Source of the DNA: Acidobacteriota bacterium
GTDB lineage: Bacteria > Acidobacteriota > UBA6911 > RPQK01 > DATIPO01
Length of the DNA stretch: 37,154 bases
Direction: 5' to 3'
Assembly: GCA_035471785.1 (NCBI GenBank)
Contig: DATIPQ010000108.1
Location: forward strand, 1 to 37,154
Shown here piece by piece: positions 1 to 6,652 of this stretch (position 1 is its first letter; the number at the start of each line of letters is the position of its first letter). The position numbers and the translations under genes were made by a program. Under the pieces are notes generated by a model. It was given only the letters and a program-made list of their open reading frames with translations. It was not told where the DNA came from and did not search any database.

Positions 1-705
1 AACTGCCCCTGCGCTACCTGTCCCTCATCCGGTGGCGGAGGCGGGGGCGGCGAGGAGGAATGCGACAACGGCGCCGCTGGGGGCGCGCAGCGTTTGTGGG
101 ACGCACCAGCCATCAGAGCACGTTCAGGCGGCGGAAACTGTGAGGGTTGGGACCCCAACACTCCGATTATCATCAGCGTGCGCGGGAATCAGCTTTGGCT
201 TACGGACCTGGAGCATGGCGTCCGCTTCGACCTGGACGCCGATGGCTTCGATGAGGCGCTGTCTTGGACTCAGCAGGGTGTCGACGACGCATTCCTCGTG
301 CTTGACCGCAACGGAAACGGACAGGTGGATGAGGGAACAGAACTTTTCGGAACCTTCACGCCTCAACCCCCATCGACAAACCCCAACGGCTTTCTTGCCC
401 TGGCGGTATTTGACCTCGCGGATAATGGAGGCAATAGGGACGGAAGGATTTCAGCAGAAGACGCCATTTTTGAGTCCCTTCAACTCTGGGTGGACTGGAA
501 CCACAATGGATTTTCGGAGCCGAATGAGCTTCGGCCCCTGCCTGCGACCAGAATCCAGGCGATCCATCTCGATTACCGGGAATCTCGGCGACGAGACCAG
601 CATGGCAACGGCTTCCGCTATTACAGCGTCATCGACATGACGCCTCACCAACAGGGTCCTCGGAGGAAGTTCGCGGTCGATGTATTCTTGCTGAGCGACC
701 AGTGA
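1..705 (+). CDS. C-terminal part of a large EF-hand-containing, probably secreted protein (5' truncated by window edge)
   Basis: The frame is open from base 1 to a TGA at 703-705, so the start lies outside the window; a TTG at 94 is only an internal codon. The visible part begins with a Cys-rich stretch (CPCATCP) and a run of six glycines followed by EEEC, which looks like an inter-domain linker. It continues into a domain with two calcium-loop-like segments: FDLDADGFDEALSW and LDRNGNGQVDEGTELFG, then DLADNGGNRDGRISAEDA and DWNHNGFSEPNE. This DxDxDG pattern with a 'dG.ELFG' ending is common at the C-terminus of very large bacterial surface or Rhs-like proteins. No C-terminal sorting signal is visible. 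Function is unknown; calcium binding is inferred from the loops. Confidence 0.7.
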   Translation, partial: NCPCATCPSSGGGGGGGEEECDNGAAGGAQRLWDAPAIRARSGGGNCEGWDPNTPIIISVRGNQLWLTDLEHGVRFDLDADGFDEALSWTQQGVDDAFLVLDRNGNGQVDEGTELFGTFTPQPPSTNPNGFLALAVFDLADNGGNRDGRISAEDAIFESLQLWVDWNHNGFSEPNELRPLPATRIQAIHLDYRESRRRDQHGNGFRYYSVIDMTPHQQGPRRKFAVDVFLLSDQ

Positions 706-796
706 CTCATTCCCGGTGGTGCTTTTCTGCCTGGAGTGACCGGTGGTGTATTCTCAAACCGCGACACGATTCCCTTACCTTTGAAAAACTTACGAA

Positions 797-873
797 TGGT
801 GGGCCCAGCAGGACTTGAACCTGCGACCGGCCGATTATGAGTCGGCTGCTCTAACCAACTGAGCTATGGGCCC
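797..873 (-). tRNA. tRNA with CAU anticodon (tRNA-Ile2 favoured over elongator tRNA-Met)
   Basis: A complete cloverleaf reads on the minus strand: a 7-bp acceptor stem (GGGCCCA/TGGGCCC), D-arm with AGCTCAGTTGGTTAGAGC, anticodon stem CCGA/TCGG closing the loop CTCATAA, a GGTCG variable loop and the T-arm with GTTCAAGTC. The discriminator is A and the CCA is encoded. Anticodon CAU can mean initiator Met, elongator Met or Ile2 (C34 converted to lysidine by TilS). The paired first acceptor base excludes a typical initiator. The CTCATAA loop and CCGGTCG variable region resemble known Ile2 tRNAs, but elongator Met shares much of this, so the identity remains open. Confidence 0.93.
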
Positions 874-900
874 TTCCCTAAGATTAGCAGGAAACTCAAA

Positions 901-1626
901 TTAGCAGGGAGGGGAGTCGTTGGCAAAGGCTCGGGAGCCCCCGGCAAGGCGGTGGGACAGGGCCACCAAGGACCATGCGTATGCGAGTCCCAGCGTTTGC
1001 GAGAGGGTGACGAAGGCGACCGGTCTCCAGCCAGGCGGAGCCGGCCATTCATGGAGCAGTCGGAAGAGATCGTCGCTGATCAGGGCGCGGTGGCTTTGGG
1101 CGGGGCCGGGGAAGAACTGGTAGAGCGTCAGCGAGCCCAGTTCCAGCAGGTCTCCCGTCAGGCTGAGCAAGGGCGAAGCGGCCAGCAGGGCGGCGGCGCC
1201 GAAAAGGAGCGGCCTTCGCCAGGCGAGGCCCCTGGAGGAGGTGGAGGAAGGCACGGCCAGGCGCAGCAGGGGGAATCCAGCCAGTCCCAGCAGCAGGGGG
1301 GCGGCAACGGTCGCGGCGTATGTCCAGTCCGATCCGGCGCTATTGAAGTCGCTCAGGCGTCCGGCGTAATCGCTGCCGGGGTGGACGTAGGGGAAGATGC
1401 GGGCCAGGAGATGGGCCCCGTAGAGGGGATCGATCTCGAGCCGCTCGACCTGGCCTCCCGCCGCCAGACAGCCCCAGGCATGGAGCAGTTCGTGGAGGGG
1501 AACGTAGATCCACCAAGCGGCCGCCAGTCCCAGCAGAATGGCGGCCAAAGCGGCTCCGCGCCCGGCCTGCAGGTGAGCTTCGAAGAGAGTCAGGAAGTCT
1601 TTGAACGGAGCCAGCAGGAATCGCAT
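901..1626 (-). CDS. Polytopic membrane protein with HExxH metalloprotease-like motif
   Basis: A predicted integral membrane protein of 241 residues with about five to six hydrophobic segments. The second half of its first hydrophobic stretch carries HELLH (H45-E46-H49), a zinc-binding HExxH motif placed inside a membrane segment, as in site-2-protease-like (M50) families. No second conserved zinc-ligand motif such as NxxPxxxLDG was recognised, so catalytic activity is inferred only. The ATG at 1626 was chosen because it forms a TGATG stop/start overlap with the preceding gene, which suggests translational coupling; the frame is open further upstream, to 1677. It is the last gene of the queD-xrtH unit, so a role in processing or sorting of exosortase substrates is possible but unproven. 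Confidence 0.7.
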   Translation of the reverse strand: MRFLLAPFKDFLTLFEAHLQAGRGAALAAILLGLAAAWWIYVPLHELLHAWGCLAAGGQVERLEIDPLYGAHLLARIFPYVHPGSDYAGRLSDFNSAGSDWTYAATVAAPLLLGLAGFPLLRLAVPSSTSSRGLAWRRPLLFGAAALLAASPLLSLTGDLLELGSLTLYQFFPGPAQSHRALISDDLFRLLHEWPAPPGWRPVAFVTLSQTLGLAYAWSLVALSHRLAGGSRAFANDSPPC

Positions 1627-2318
1627 CAGGCCTGTCCGCAGCAGTTCTTGAACTTCTTGCCGCTGCCGCAAGGACAAGGATCATTGCGTCCCACCTTGGC
1701 ATCGGGAAGGGGCCTGTCCTTTCGGTCCACCACTCCCAACATGTAGGGCAAACACAGTCCCAACCAGATGAGGATGGGGAAGAAGGTCTTGCCCGTCACC
1801 TCCAGAAAGTTGTCTGCGAAGTGCCACAAGGAGGGGTTGCCGGCGTTGGGATATTCGGCGCTGATGAGGACCACCTCGACCTTGGTGACCATGAAAATCA
1901 CGTGGGAAAGGTAAAGAAGAGCCGTCCCCACGCCCAGATAAACCAGGCGGCGGCGCAGCGACAGGCCGGGTGTGATGAGGATCAGGGTGATGAGAAAGGG
2001 CAGGTTGGTGTAGATGGCGCGGGGAGTGATCTGAGCCTCGAAGATGGGGGCGCGGTAGGCACGGAAGTAGACCCGGTCATCGACGCTCCAGAACTGAAAC
2101 CCGCTTCCTTCCAGGCGGTAGTAGGCCTCGGCTCCCGCACCCAGGGCGTTTTGGTAGACGGGCCGAAGCGGATAGAGAATCAGCCAGACCAAGCCGTAGC
2201 CCAGCACCAGAAAGATCAAGAACGCCACCAGACGCTCAAGAATAGACGGGCTTTTGGCGTCCGGCCCAGTAGACCCAGAAAACCATTGTGAGAGCAATGA
2301 CGGCAAATTGAGCGACAT
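1626..2318 (-). CDS. Exosortase H-associated membrane protein with C-terminal SEC-C zinc motif
   Basis: About 230 residues. It has an N-terminal membrane segment ([21 protein letters not shown] region), a soluble stretch, then two further hydrophobic segments and a third near the end. It finishes with a classic SEC-C motif, [15 protein letters not shown], the zinc-binding tail first described in SecA. Its position directly after xrtH fits the small membrane protein that accompanies exosortase H. The start is uncertain: ATG at 2318 or 2336 both give an overlap of about 80-100 bp with xrtH and neither has a good ribosome site; a later non-ATG start near the xrtH stop is possible. Function is not established; an accessory role to the sorting transpeptidase is inferred from position. 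Confidence 0.72.
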   Translation of the reverse strand: MSLNLPSLLSQWFSGSTGPDAKSPSILERLVAFLIFLVLGYGLVWLILYPLRPVYQNALGAGAEAYYRLEGSGFQFWSVDDRVYFRAYRAPIFEAQITPRAIYTNLPFLITLILITPGLSLRRRLVYLGVGTALLYLSHVIFMVTKVEVVLISAEYPNAGNPSLWHFADNFLEVTGKTFFPILIWLGLCLPYMLGVVDRKDRPLPDAKVGRNDPCPCGSGKKFKNCCGQA

Positions 2319-2757
2319 AGGTATGCACGAATTCAAAGAGGTTCATGGCTCCCTGATCGCCCAACACGAAGAGAACCACGATGCGTACCTGGTTGAGCAG
2401 AAAAATGAGAAGAAAACCCAGCCCCGTGCCGATCAGGCGCTGTTTCCAGGAGGCCGGAAAGGCCAGGCAGGCGGCGATCAGCAAGATCGTGGCTACCACC
2501 CCGTCGCATCCCCGCCGGATGTCTACCGCGAAACGTCCCGTGCGGATGATGGTCCCCTGCCAATCCAGGTCGTCGTACCCTCCCGCCACCAGAATATTGG
2601 CGCTGACCGCAGTGATGAATTGAGTGTAAGGATGAATGAGGTTTTCGTCCACCCAGGCGATGGCCAGGAAAAGGTTGAAAACGATCACGATCGCGATGAA
2701 TCCGGCTACAAAGCGGACTGCCGGCTGTTTGAGGCGTTCAGTCCAACTGCTCTTCAT
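2236..2757 (-). CDS. xrtH: Exosortase H (membrane transpeptidase-like sorting enzyme)
   Basis: A 173-residue polytopic membrane protein matching the short exosortase/archaeosortase fold. The expected catalytic triad is visible: Cys84 in DIRRGCDGV, Arg125 in LLNQVRIVV and His145 in [10 protein letters not shown], each next to a membrane segment. Known exosortases cut C-terminal sorting signals (for XrtH, IPTLxxWG-type) of secreted proteins. A GGGGG ribosome site lies about 6 nt before the ATG, and queD ends 9 bp upstream, so the genes are co-transcribed. No protein with an IPTLxxWG tail is present in this window, so the substrate must be encoded elsewhere. The subfamily call rests on size, the RGCDGV/NQVR motifs and the downstream partner. 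Confidence 0.82.
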   Translation of the reverse strand: MKSSWTERLKQPAVRFVAGFIAIVIVFNLFLAIAWVDENLIHPYTQFITAVSANILVAGGYDDLDWQGTIIRTGRFAVDIRRGCDGVVATILLIAACLAFPASWKQRLIGTGLGFLLIFLLNQVRIVVLFVLGDQGAMNLFEFVHTYVAQFAVIALTMVFWVYWAGRQKPVYS

Positions 2758-2766
2758 TTCATCCCC

Positions 2767-3177
2767 CTAGCAACCGCCTTCCCGGTATTCGGCGTAAGCG
2801 TCGTGAGTTTCCCAGAGGCGGACGGCGCTGACGGGAAGGCCCAGCTTGCCGGCCTCCCGAAAGAGGATGCGGGCCAGATTCTCGGCGGTGGGATTGACGG
2901 GCAGAACCACCACTTCCTCGCCCACATCGCGCATCGCTTTCACCAGCGGGTCGTCATCGCGCAGAATCATGCGGTGATCGAAGGTGGCGTCGATGTAGCT
3001 CCCTAGGATGTCCTTGACCTCGCCGAAGTCGCGCACCATCCCCAAGGAATCGAGTTCCTCTGACGACAGCTCGATCTCGACCAGGGCGGTATGGCCGTGA
3101 GGACGGGCGCACTTGCCCTCGTATTCCAGGAGGCGGTGTCCGTAGCAGAAGGTGAGCTGTTTAACGACTTTGTGCAT
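2767..3177 (-). CDS. queD: 6-carboxy-5,6,7,8-tetrahydropterin synthase / 6-pyruvoyl-tetrahydropterin synthase family
   Basis: QueD converts 7,8-dihydroneopterin triphosphate to 6-carboxy-tetrahydropterin in queuosine (7-deazaguanine) synthesis. The 136-residue protein has zinc ligands His14 (YGHRL), His27 and His29 (CARPHGH), with Cys23 as the catalytic cysteine, then FDHRM and a C-terminal WETHDAYAEY. The ATG at 3177 was chosen because it immediately precedes the conserved core and has a GGAAAAGG ribosome site; the open frame to 3291 lacks similarity. It heads the minus-strand unit with xrtH and diverges from pfkA. folE and queA, other enzymes of the same pathway, lie near 10.5-13.5 kb. Confidence 0.92.
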   Translation of the reverse strand: MHKVVKQLTFCYGHRLLEYEGKCARPHGHTALVEIELSSEELDSLGMVRDFGEVKDILGSYIDATFDHRMILRDDDPLVKAMRDVGEEVVVLPVNPTAENLARILFREAGKLGLPVSAVRLWETHDAYAEYREGGC

Positions 3178-3286
3178 GGGCCTTTTCCGACGTGGATAGT
3201 GTACAACGTCGCGGCGCGGGCGCGTGCTTCGAGATGCTGATTGCTGCGCCAGGCCGCACCTGACGGTGGCCGACCAAAGGGCATTG

Positions 3287-3292
3287 TACAAT
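3287..3292 (+). promoter_or_regulatory. Probable -10 element of pfkA (leaderless transcript suspected)
   Basis: TACAAT ends 7 bases before the pfkA ATG, so transcription would begin at or next to the start codon. No Shine-Dalgarno sequence is present in the short gap, in keeping with a leaderless mRNA. A convincing -35 hexamer at 16-18 bp was not found. Confidence 0.45.
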
Positions 3293-3299
3293 CCCTGCC

Positions 3300-4409
3300 A
3301 TGAACGATTCGTCGCAGAAAAAGATCGCCGTCCTCACCGGAGGGGGGGATTGCCCGGGACTCAACGCCGTCATCAGAGCCGTGGTCAAGACCGCCATCCT
3401 CAAGTACGGCTGGGAAGTCTACGGCAGCGAGGACAGCTTCGAAGGATTCCTGGAGCGCGGACTCACCCCCATGACCCTCAAGACGGTGCAGGGCATTCTC
3501 CCCCGCGGAGGAACCATCCTGGGGACCAGCAACCGCGGCAACCCCTTCAGGTACCCCGTCCGCAACCAGGAGGGGGAAGTCGAGTTTCACGATCATTCCG
3601 ACCGCGTGATCGGAGTTTTTCAAGAACGCGGACTGGATGCCCTGGTCATGATCGGCGGCGACGGGACCTTGACGATCGGCCATCAACTGCAGCAGCGGGG
3701 GGTCCCCGTCATCGGGGTGCCCAAGACCATCGACAACGACGTCAGGGGCACCGAGTTGACCTTCGGATTCGACAGCGCCCTGCACACCGCTACCGACGCC
3801 ATCGACAAGCTGCACACCACGGCCCAGAGCCACGACCGCGTCATGCTGGTAGAGGTAATGGGCCGAAACGCCGGCTGGATCGCCCTGGAATCGGGAATCG
3901 CCGGCGGCGCCGACGTGATTCTCATTCCCGAGATCCCCTTCACCATCCCCGCCATCTGCCGCAAGATCGTCCATCGCCGCGACCGGGGACGCGAATTCTC
4001 CATCGTGGTGGTGGCCGAGGGGGCGGCGGCCCGCGACGGCCAGCAGGTCTTCCGCTCCCGTCCCCAGGACGACCCCTTCGGCAAGCTGGGAGGCATCTCC
4101 TACCAAGTGGCCAACGAAATTCAAAGCTGCATCGAGATGGAAACGCGGGTTGTGGTTTTGGGCCACCTGCAACGGGGCGGCTCGCCCACCCCCTTCGACC
4201 GCATCCTGGGGACCCGCTACGGGCAGGCCGCCGTCGACCTGATCGCAGCCGGACGCTTCGGACGCATGGTCAACCTGCGTTGCGGATGCATCGAGTCCAT
4301 ACCGCTGCAGGAGGCCATCGGAGGGCAACGCCTCGTCGACCCCGAGGACGACCGCGTGTGCACCGCCCGAGCCGTGGGAATCTCCTTCGGCGACGAGCCC
4401 GAAGAGTGA
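3300..4409 (+). CDS. pfkA: 6-phosphofructokinase
   Basis: PfkA phosphorylates fructose 6-phosphate to fructose 1,6-bisphosphate in glycolysis. The 369-residue protein shows the family landmarks in order: TGGGDCPGLNAVI (nucleotide/phosphate loop), IGGDGTLTIG, GVPKTIDNDV (catalytic aspartates), MGRNAGWIAL and GHLQRGGSPTPFDR. Two residues read substrate use: Gly in GGDGT (PPi-dependent enzymes have GGDD) points to ATP, whereas Lys in PKTIDND is seen in PPi-dependent and group III ATP enzymes (classical bacterial PFKs have GTIDND). The best reading is a group III, ATP-using enzyme, probably without classical allosteric control. It diverges from queD and lies upstream of fbp (8059), which catalyses the reverse step. 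Confidence 0.93.
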   Translation: MNDSSQKKIAVLTGGGDCPGLNAVIRAVVKTAILKYGWEVYGSEDSFEGFLERGLTPMTLKTVQGILPRGGTILGTSNRGNPFRYPVRNQEGEVEFHDHSDRVIGVFQERGLDALVMIGGDGTLTIGHQLQQRGVPVIGVPKTIDNDVRGTELTFGFDSALHTATDAIDKLHTTAQSHDRVMLVEVMGRNAGWIALESGIAGGADVILIPEIPFTIPAICRKIVHRRDRGREFSIVVVAEGAAARDGQQVFRSRPQDDPFGKLGGISYQVANEIQSCIEMETRVVVLGHLQRGGSPTPFDRILGTRYGQAAVDLIAAGRFGRMVNLRCGCIESIPLQEAIGGQRLVDPEDDRVCTARAVGISFGDEPEE

Positions 4410-4417
4410 AGCCGCTG

Positions 4418-4426
4418 TGCTACAAT
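4418..4426 (+). promoter_or_regulatory. Extended -10 promoter candidate for the TlpA-like gene
   Basis: TGCTACAAT is an extended -10 (TGn plus TACAAT) just after the pfkA stop. Its surroundings, CCGCTGTGCTAYAAT, match the gyrB promoter at 22245-22259 almost base for base. The expected start point, about 4433, coincides with the first base of the intergenic repeat at 4434, so that repeat would form the 5' end of the message. Confidence 0.5.
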
Positions 4427-4433
4427 TCGCTAT

Positions 4434-4527
4434 GGCCACAGGGTGGCCAACAAGTTCACGCACGGGTCAAGTTTCAGCGACCGCGGTGAAGGCTCAAGTG
4501 CCCTCGGCGGTATGAGGTCGCTCGCTA
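4434..4527 (+). repeat. Intergenic structured repeat, copy A
   Basis: This ~94-bp element recurs at 18579-18664 with high identity. It opens with a perfect 6-bp hairpin (GGCCAC-AGG-GTGGCC), followed by AACAAGTTCAC, then TCAAGTTTCAGCGACCGCG, and ends in CTCGGCGGTATGAGG and CTCGCTA. AGCGACC can pair with GGTCGCT near the end, enclosing an internal GGC/GCC hairpin. Copy A contains CAAGTGCC inside this loop, which is absent in copy B. It lies between pfkA and the TlpA-like gene, probably inside the leader of the latter. Confidence 0.75.
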
Positions 4528-4552
4528 CGCTTATCTTGCCAGGAGGTCAGAA

Positions 4553-5080
4553 TTGCGCAGTTTCGTCCGCGTCGCCGCCGTCTTCAGCTTGCTCTACCTG
4601 TTGGTCTTGAGCCTCTCCGCCTCCTCCCTCAACTGGATTCCCGCCGATGAGCGCCAGTCCATCGACCTCTCCAAGCCGCTGCTGCGGACCCTGGAGGGAG
4701 AAGAACTGACGCTGGAGGAGATGGACGCGGAAGTGCTCCTGATCAACTTCTGGGCTACCTGGTGCAGTCCCTGCCGCAAAGAGATGCCCGACCTGGAGAA
4801 ATTGCAGAAGATGGTGGCTGAGGACGGCATCCGTGTGGTGGCGCTCAGCGACGACGATCCCGAGGACGTACGCGCCTACCTGGAAAAGCACTCCTACGAC
4901 TTCCCCTTCCTCATCGACAAGAACTCCGACCTCTATCTCAGCATGGAGTTTCCAGGAGGCGTCCTTCCGGTGAGCATGGTGGTCGACAAGCAGGGCCGGG
5001 TGGCCCTGGTGCACATCGGAGTCTACAAGTGGGACGCTCCCGAAGTCGTCGCTTCACTGCGCGAGCTGGCCCGGCAATAA
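4553..5080 (+). CDS. TlpA/ResA-family thiol-disulfide oxidoreductase (thioredoxin fold)
   Basis: A 175-residue protein with an N-terminal hydrophobic signal or anchor (about residues 5-25), so it acts outside the cytoplasmic membrane. The thioredoxin-fold core has the redox motif WCSPC (Cys71, Cys74) after INFWATW, and the cis-proline region VLPVSMVVD. This family reduces periplasmic disulfides, for example for cytochrome c maturation, but no cytochrome genes are nearby. The start is TTG at 4553: a perfect AGGAGG lies 6 nt upstream and no ATG is available in a suitable place. It is preceded by the repeat and promoter at 4418-4527. Confidence 0.87.
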   Translation: MRSFVRVAAVFSLLYLLVLSLSASSLNWIPADERQSIDLSKPLLRTLEGEELTLEEMDAEVLLINFWATWCSPCRKEMPDLEKLQKMVAEDGIRVVALSDDDPEDVRAYLEKHSYDFPFLIDKNSDLYLSMEFPGGVLPVSMVVDKQGRVALVHIGVYKWDAPEVVASLRELARQ

Positions 5081-5156
5081 AGCCTTCGTCCGACATGACC
5101 CTCTCGTTCACGCCCTTTGCGGCTCCGGTAAGCCGTCAGCGGCCATAAATTGAAGG

Positions 5157-6641
5157 ATGTCTGCCTCTATGCTTCCCAAAACCCTTGGTCAACTCAAGGA
5201 GGACTCCCGCTTCCCCCATCAGGTCCGCACCGTCAAGGAGGAAATCCGCGCCAATCTGCTCAAGAAGCTGGCCCAGGGAGAGGAACTCTTCCCCGGCATC
5301 GTGGGATACGGGGAAACCGCCATTCCGGGACTGATCAACGCCCTGCTGGCCCGTCAGGACTTCATCCTGCTGGGGCTGAGAGGACAAGCCAAGAGCCGCA
5401 TCCTGCGCCAACTGACGGCTTTCCTCGACGAGTACCTCCCCTACATCGAGGGCAGCGAGATTCACGACGATCCTTTCAACCCCATCAGCGAAACCGGCCG
5501 CCGGCGCCTGGGTGAGGAAGAGGACGATCTGCCCCTCGCATATCTTCACCGCGAGCAGCGCTTTGTGGAGAAGCTGGCCACGCCCGACGTCACCATCGCC
5601 GACATCATCGGCGATCTCGATCCCATCAAGGCGGCCAAGAGCGGAAAGGCGCTTTCGGCATTCGAGAACATCCATTTCGGGCTGCTGCCCCGGGCCCACC
5701 GCTGCATTTTCGCCATCAACGAGCTGCCCGACCTGGCGCCCAAGATTCAGGTGGGGCTTTTCAACATTCTCCAAGAAGGGGACGTCCAGATCAAGGGCTT
5801 TCCGGTGCGGCTGCCGCTCGATCTGCTCATGGCTTTCACGGCCAACCCCGACGACTACACGGCGCGGGGCAAGATCATCACGCCGCTTAAGGACCGCATC
5901 GGAGCGGAGGTGCGCACCCATTATCCCAAGCGGCTCGAGGACGGCCTGCGCATCACCCGCCAGGAGGCTTGGCTGGAGCGCGGCGAGCTCAACCTGGTCA
6001 TCCCCCGCTGGGTGGAGCAGGTGGTCGAGCTGGTGGCCTTCCACGGACGCCGCGACAACCGCATCGACCACCGCTCGGGAGTGAGCCAGCGCCTGCCCAT
6101 CGCCTGCCTGGAGTTCGCCGCCTCCAACGCCGAAAGGCGGGCCCTGACCCACGGCGAAGAGCAGGTGGTGTTGAGAATCGCCGACGTCTACGCCTCCATG
6201 CCCGCCATAACCGGCAAGCTCGAGCTGGAGTACGAAGGCGAAATGAAAGGCGCCGAACGCATCGCATCGGAACTCATCCACAGGTCCGTTCTGGACGCCT
6301 TCAAGAAGCAGTTCGGAGACGAGGACTTCGAACAAATCGTGCAGTGGTTCGACCTGGGAGGCAACGTGCGCGTCACCGATCAGACCGGCAGCCGCCAATT
6401 CTACGACGCCGTCTCCGGCATACAGGGACTGGAGGAGCCGCTGATGGAGTTGGACGTGGATCCCCGGGAGGACCTGCCGCTGGCCGTTTCCGGCATCGAG
6501 TTCGTGTTGGAAGGGCTCAACTCGCTCAAGCGCATCAGCCGCAACGCCGAGCAGGGCTACTACCGCGAGCAGGGCGAAGACGAAGCCCGCGAACTGCTGG
6601 AGCAGATGAAGAGCCGGCGGGGCAGCCGCTCCTTCAACTAG
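5157..6641 (+). CDS. MoxR/magnesium-chelatase-I-like AAA+ ATPase
   Basis: A 494-residue AAA+ protein related to ChlI/MoxR chaperone ATPases. Walker A is GLRGQAKS (73-80). The Walker B position reads CIFAINEL (183-190), with Asn188 replacing the usual Asp, although the catalytic Glu189 is kept. QVGLFNILQEGDVQIKG (198-214) matches the family's H2-insert region, and sensor-1 Asn230 is in AFTANPDD. The C-terminal 150 residues are family-specific. It sits 11 bp before a VWA-domain gene, the classic MoxR-VWA pair that remodels or inserts metals into protein complexes; the substrate is unknown. No protoporphyrin pathway genes are present, so magnesium chelation is unlikely. GAAGG abuts the first ATG, so the Met at 5169 may be the true start. 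Confidence 0.85.
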   Translation: MSASMLPKTLGQLKEDSRFPHQVRTVKEEIRANLLKKLAQGEELFPGIVGYGETAIPGLINALLARQDFILLGLRGQAKSRILRQLTAFLDEYLPYIEGSEIHDDPFNPISETGRRRLGEEEDDLPLAYLHREQRFVEKLATPDVTIADIIGDLDPIKAAKSGKALSAFENIHFGLLPRAHRCIFAINELPDLAPKIQVGLFNILQEGDVQIKGFPVRLPLDLLMAFTANPDDYTARGKIITPLKDRIGAEVRTHYPKRLEDGLRITRQEAWLERGELNLVIPRWVEQVVELVAFHGRRDNRIDHRSGVSQRLPIACLEFAASNAERRALTHGEEQVVLRIADVYASMPAITGKLELEYEGEMKGAERIASELIHRSVLDAFKKQFGDEDFEQIVQWFDLGGNVRVTDQTGSRQFYDAVSGIQGLEEPLMELDVDPREDLPLAVSGIEFVLEGLNSLKRISRNAEQGYYREQGEDEARELLEQMKSRRGSRSFN

Positions 6642-6652
6642 GCGAGGAGGCC

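Noticed and set aside
797-873. Initiator tRNA-fMet
   Set aside because: The first acceptor pair is a matched G-C and the anticodon stem lacks the three G-C pairs of initiators.
3003-4463. A 486-codon minus-strand frame spanning pfkA
   Set aside because: It overlaps queD in another frame and pfkA entirely; pfkA is certain.
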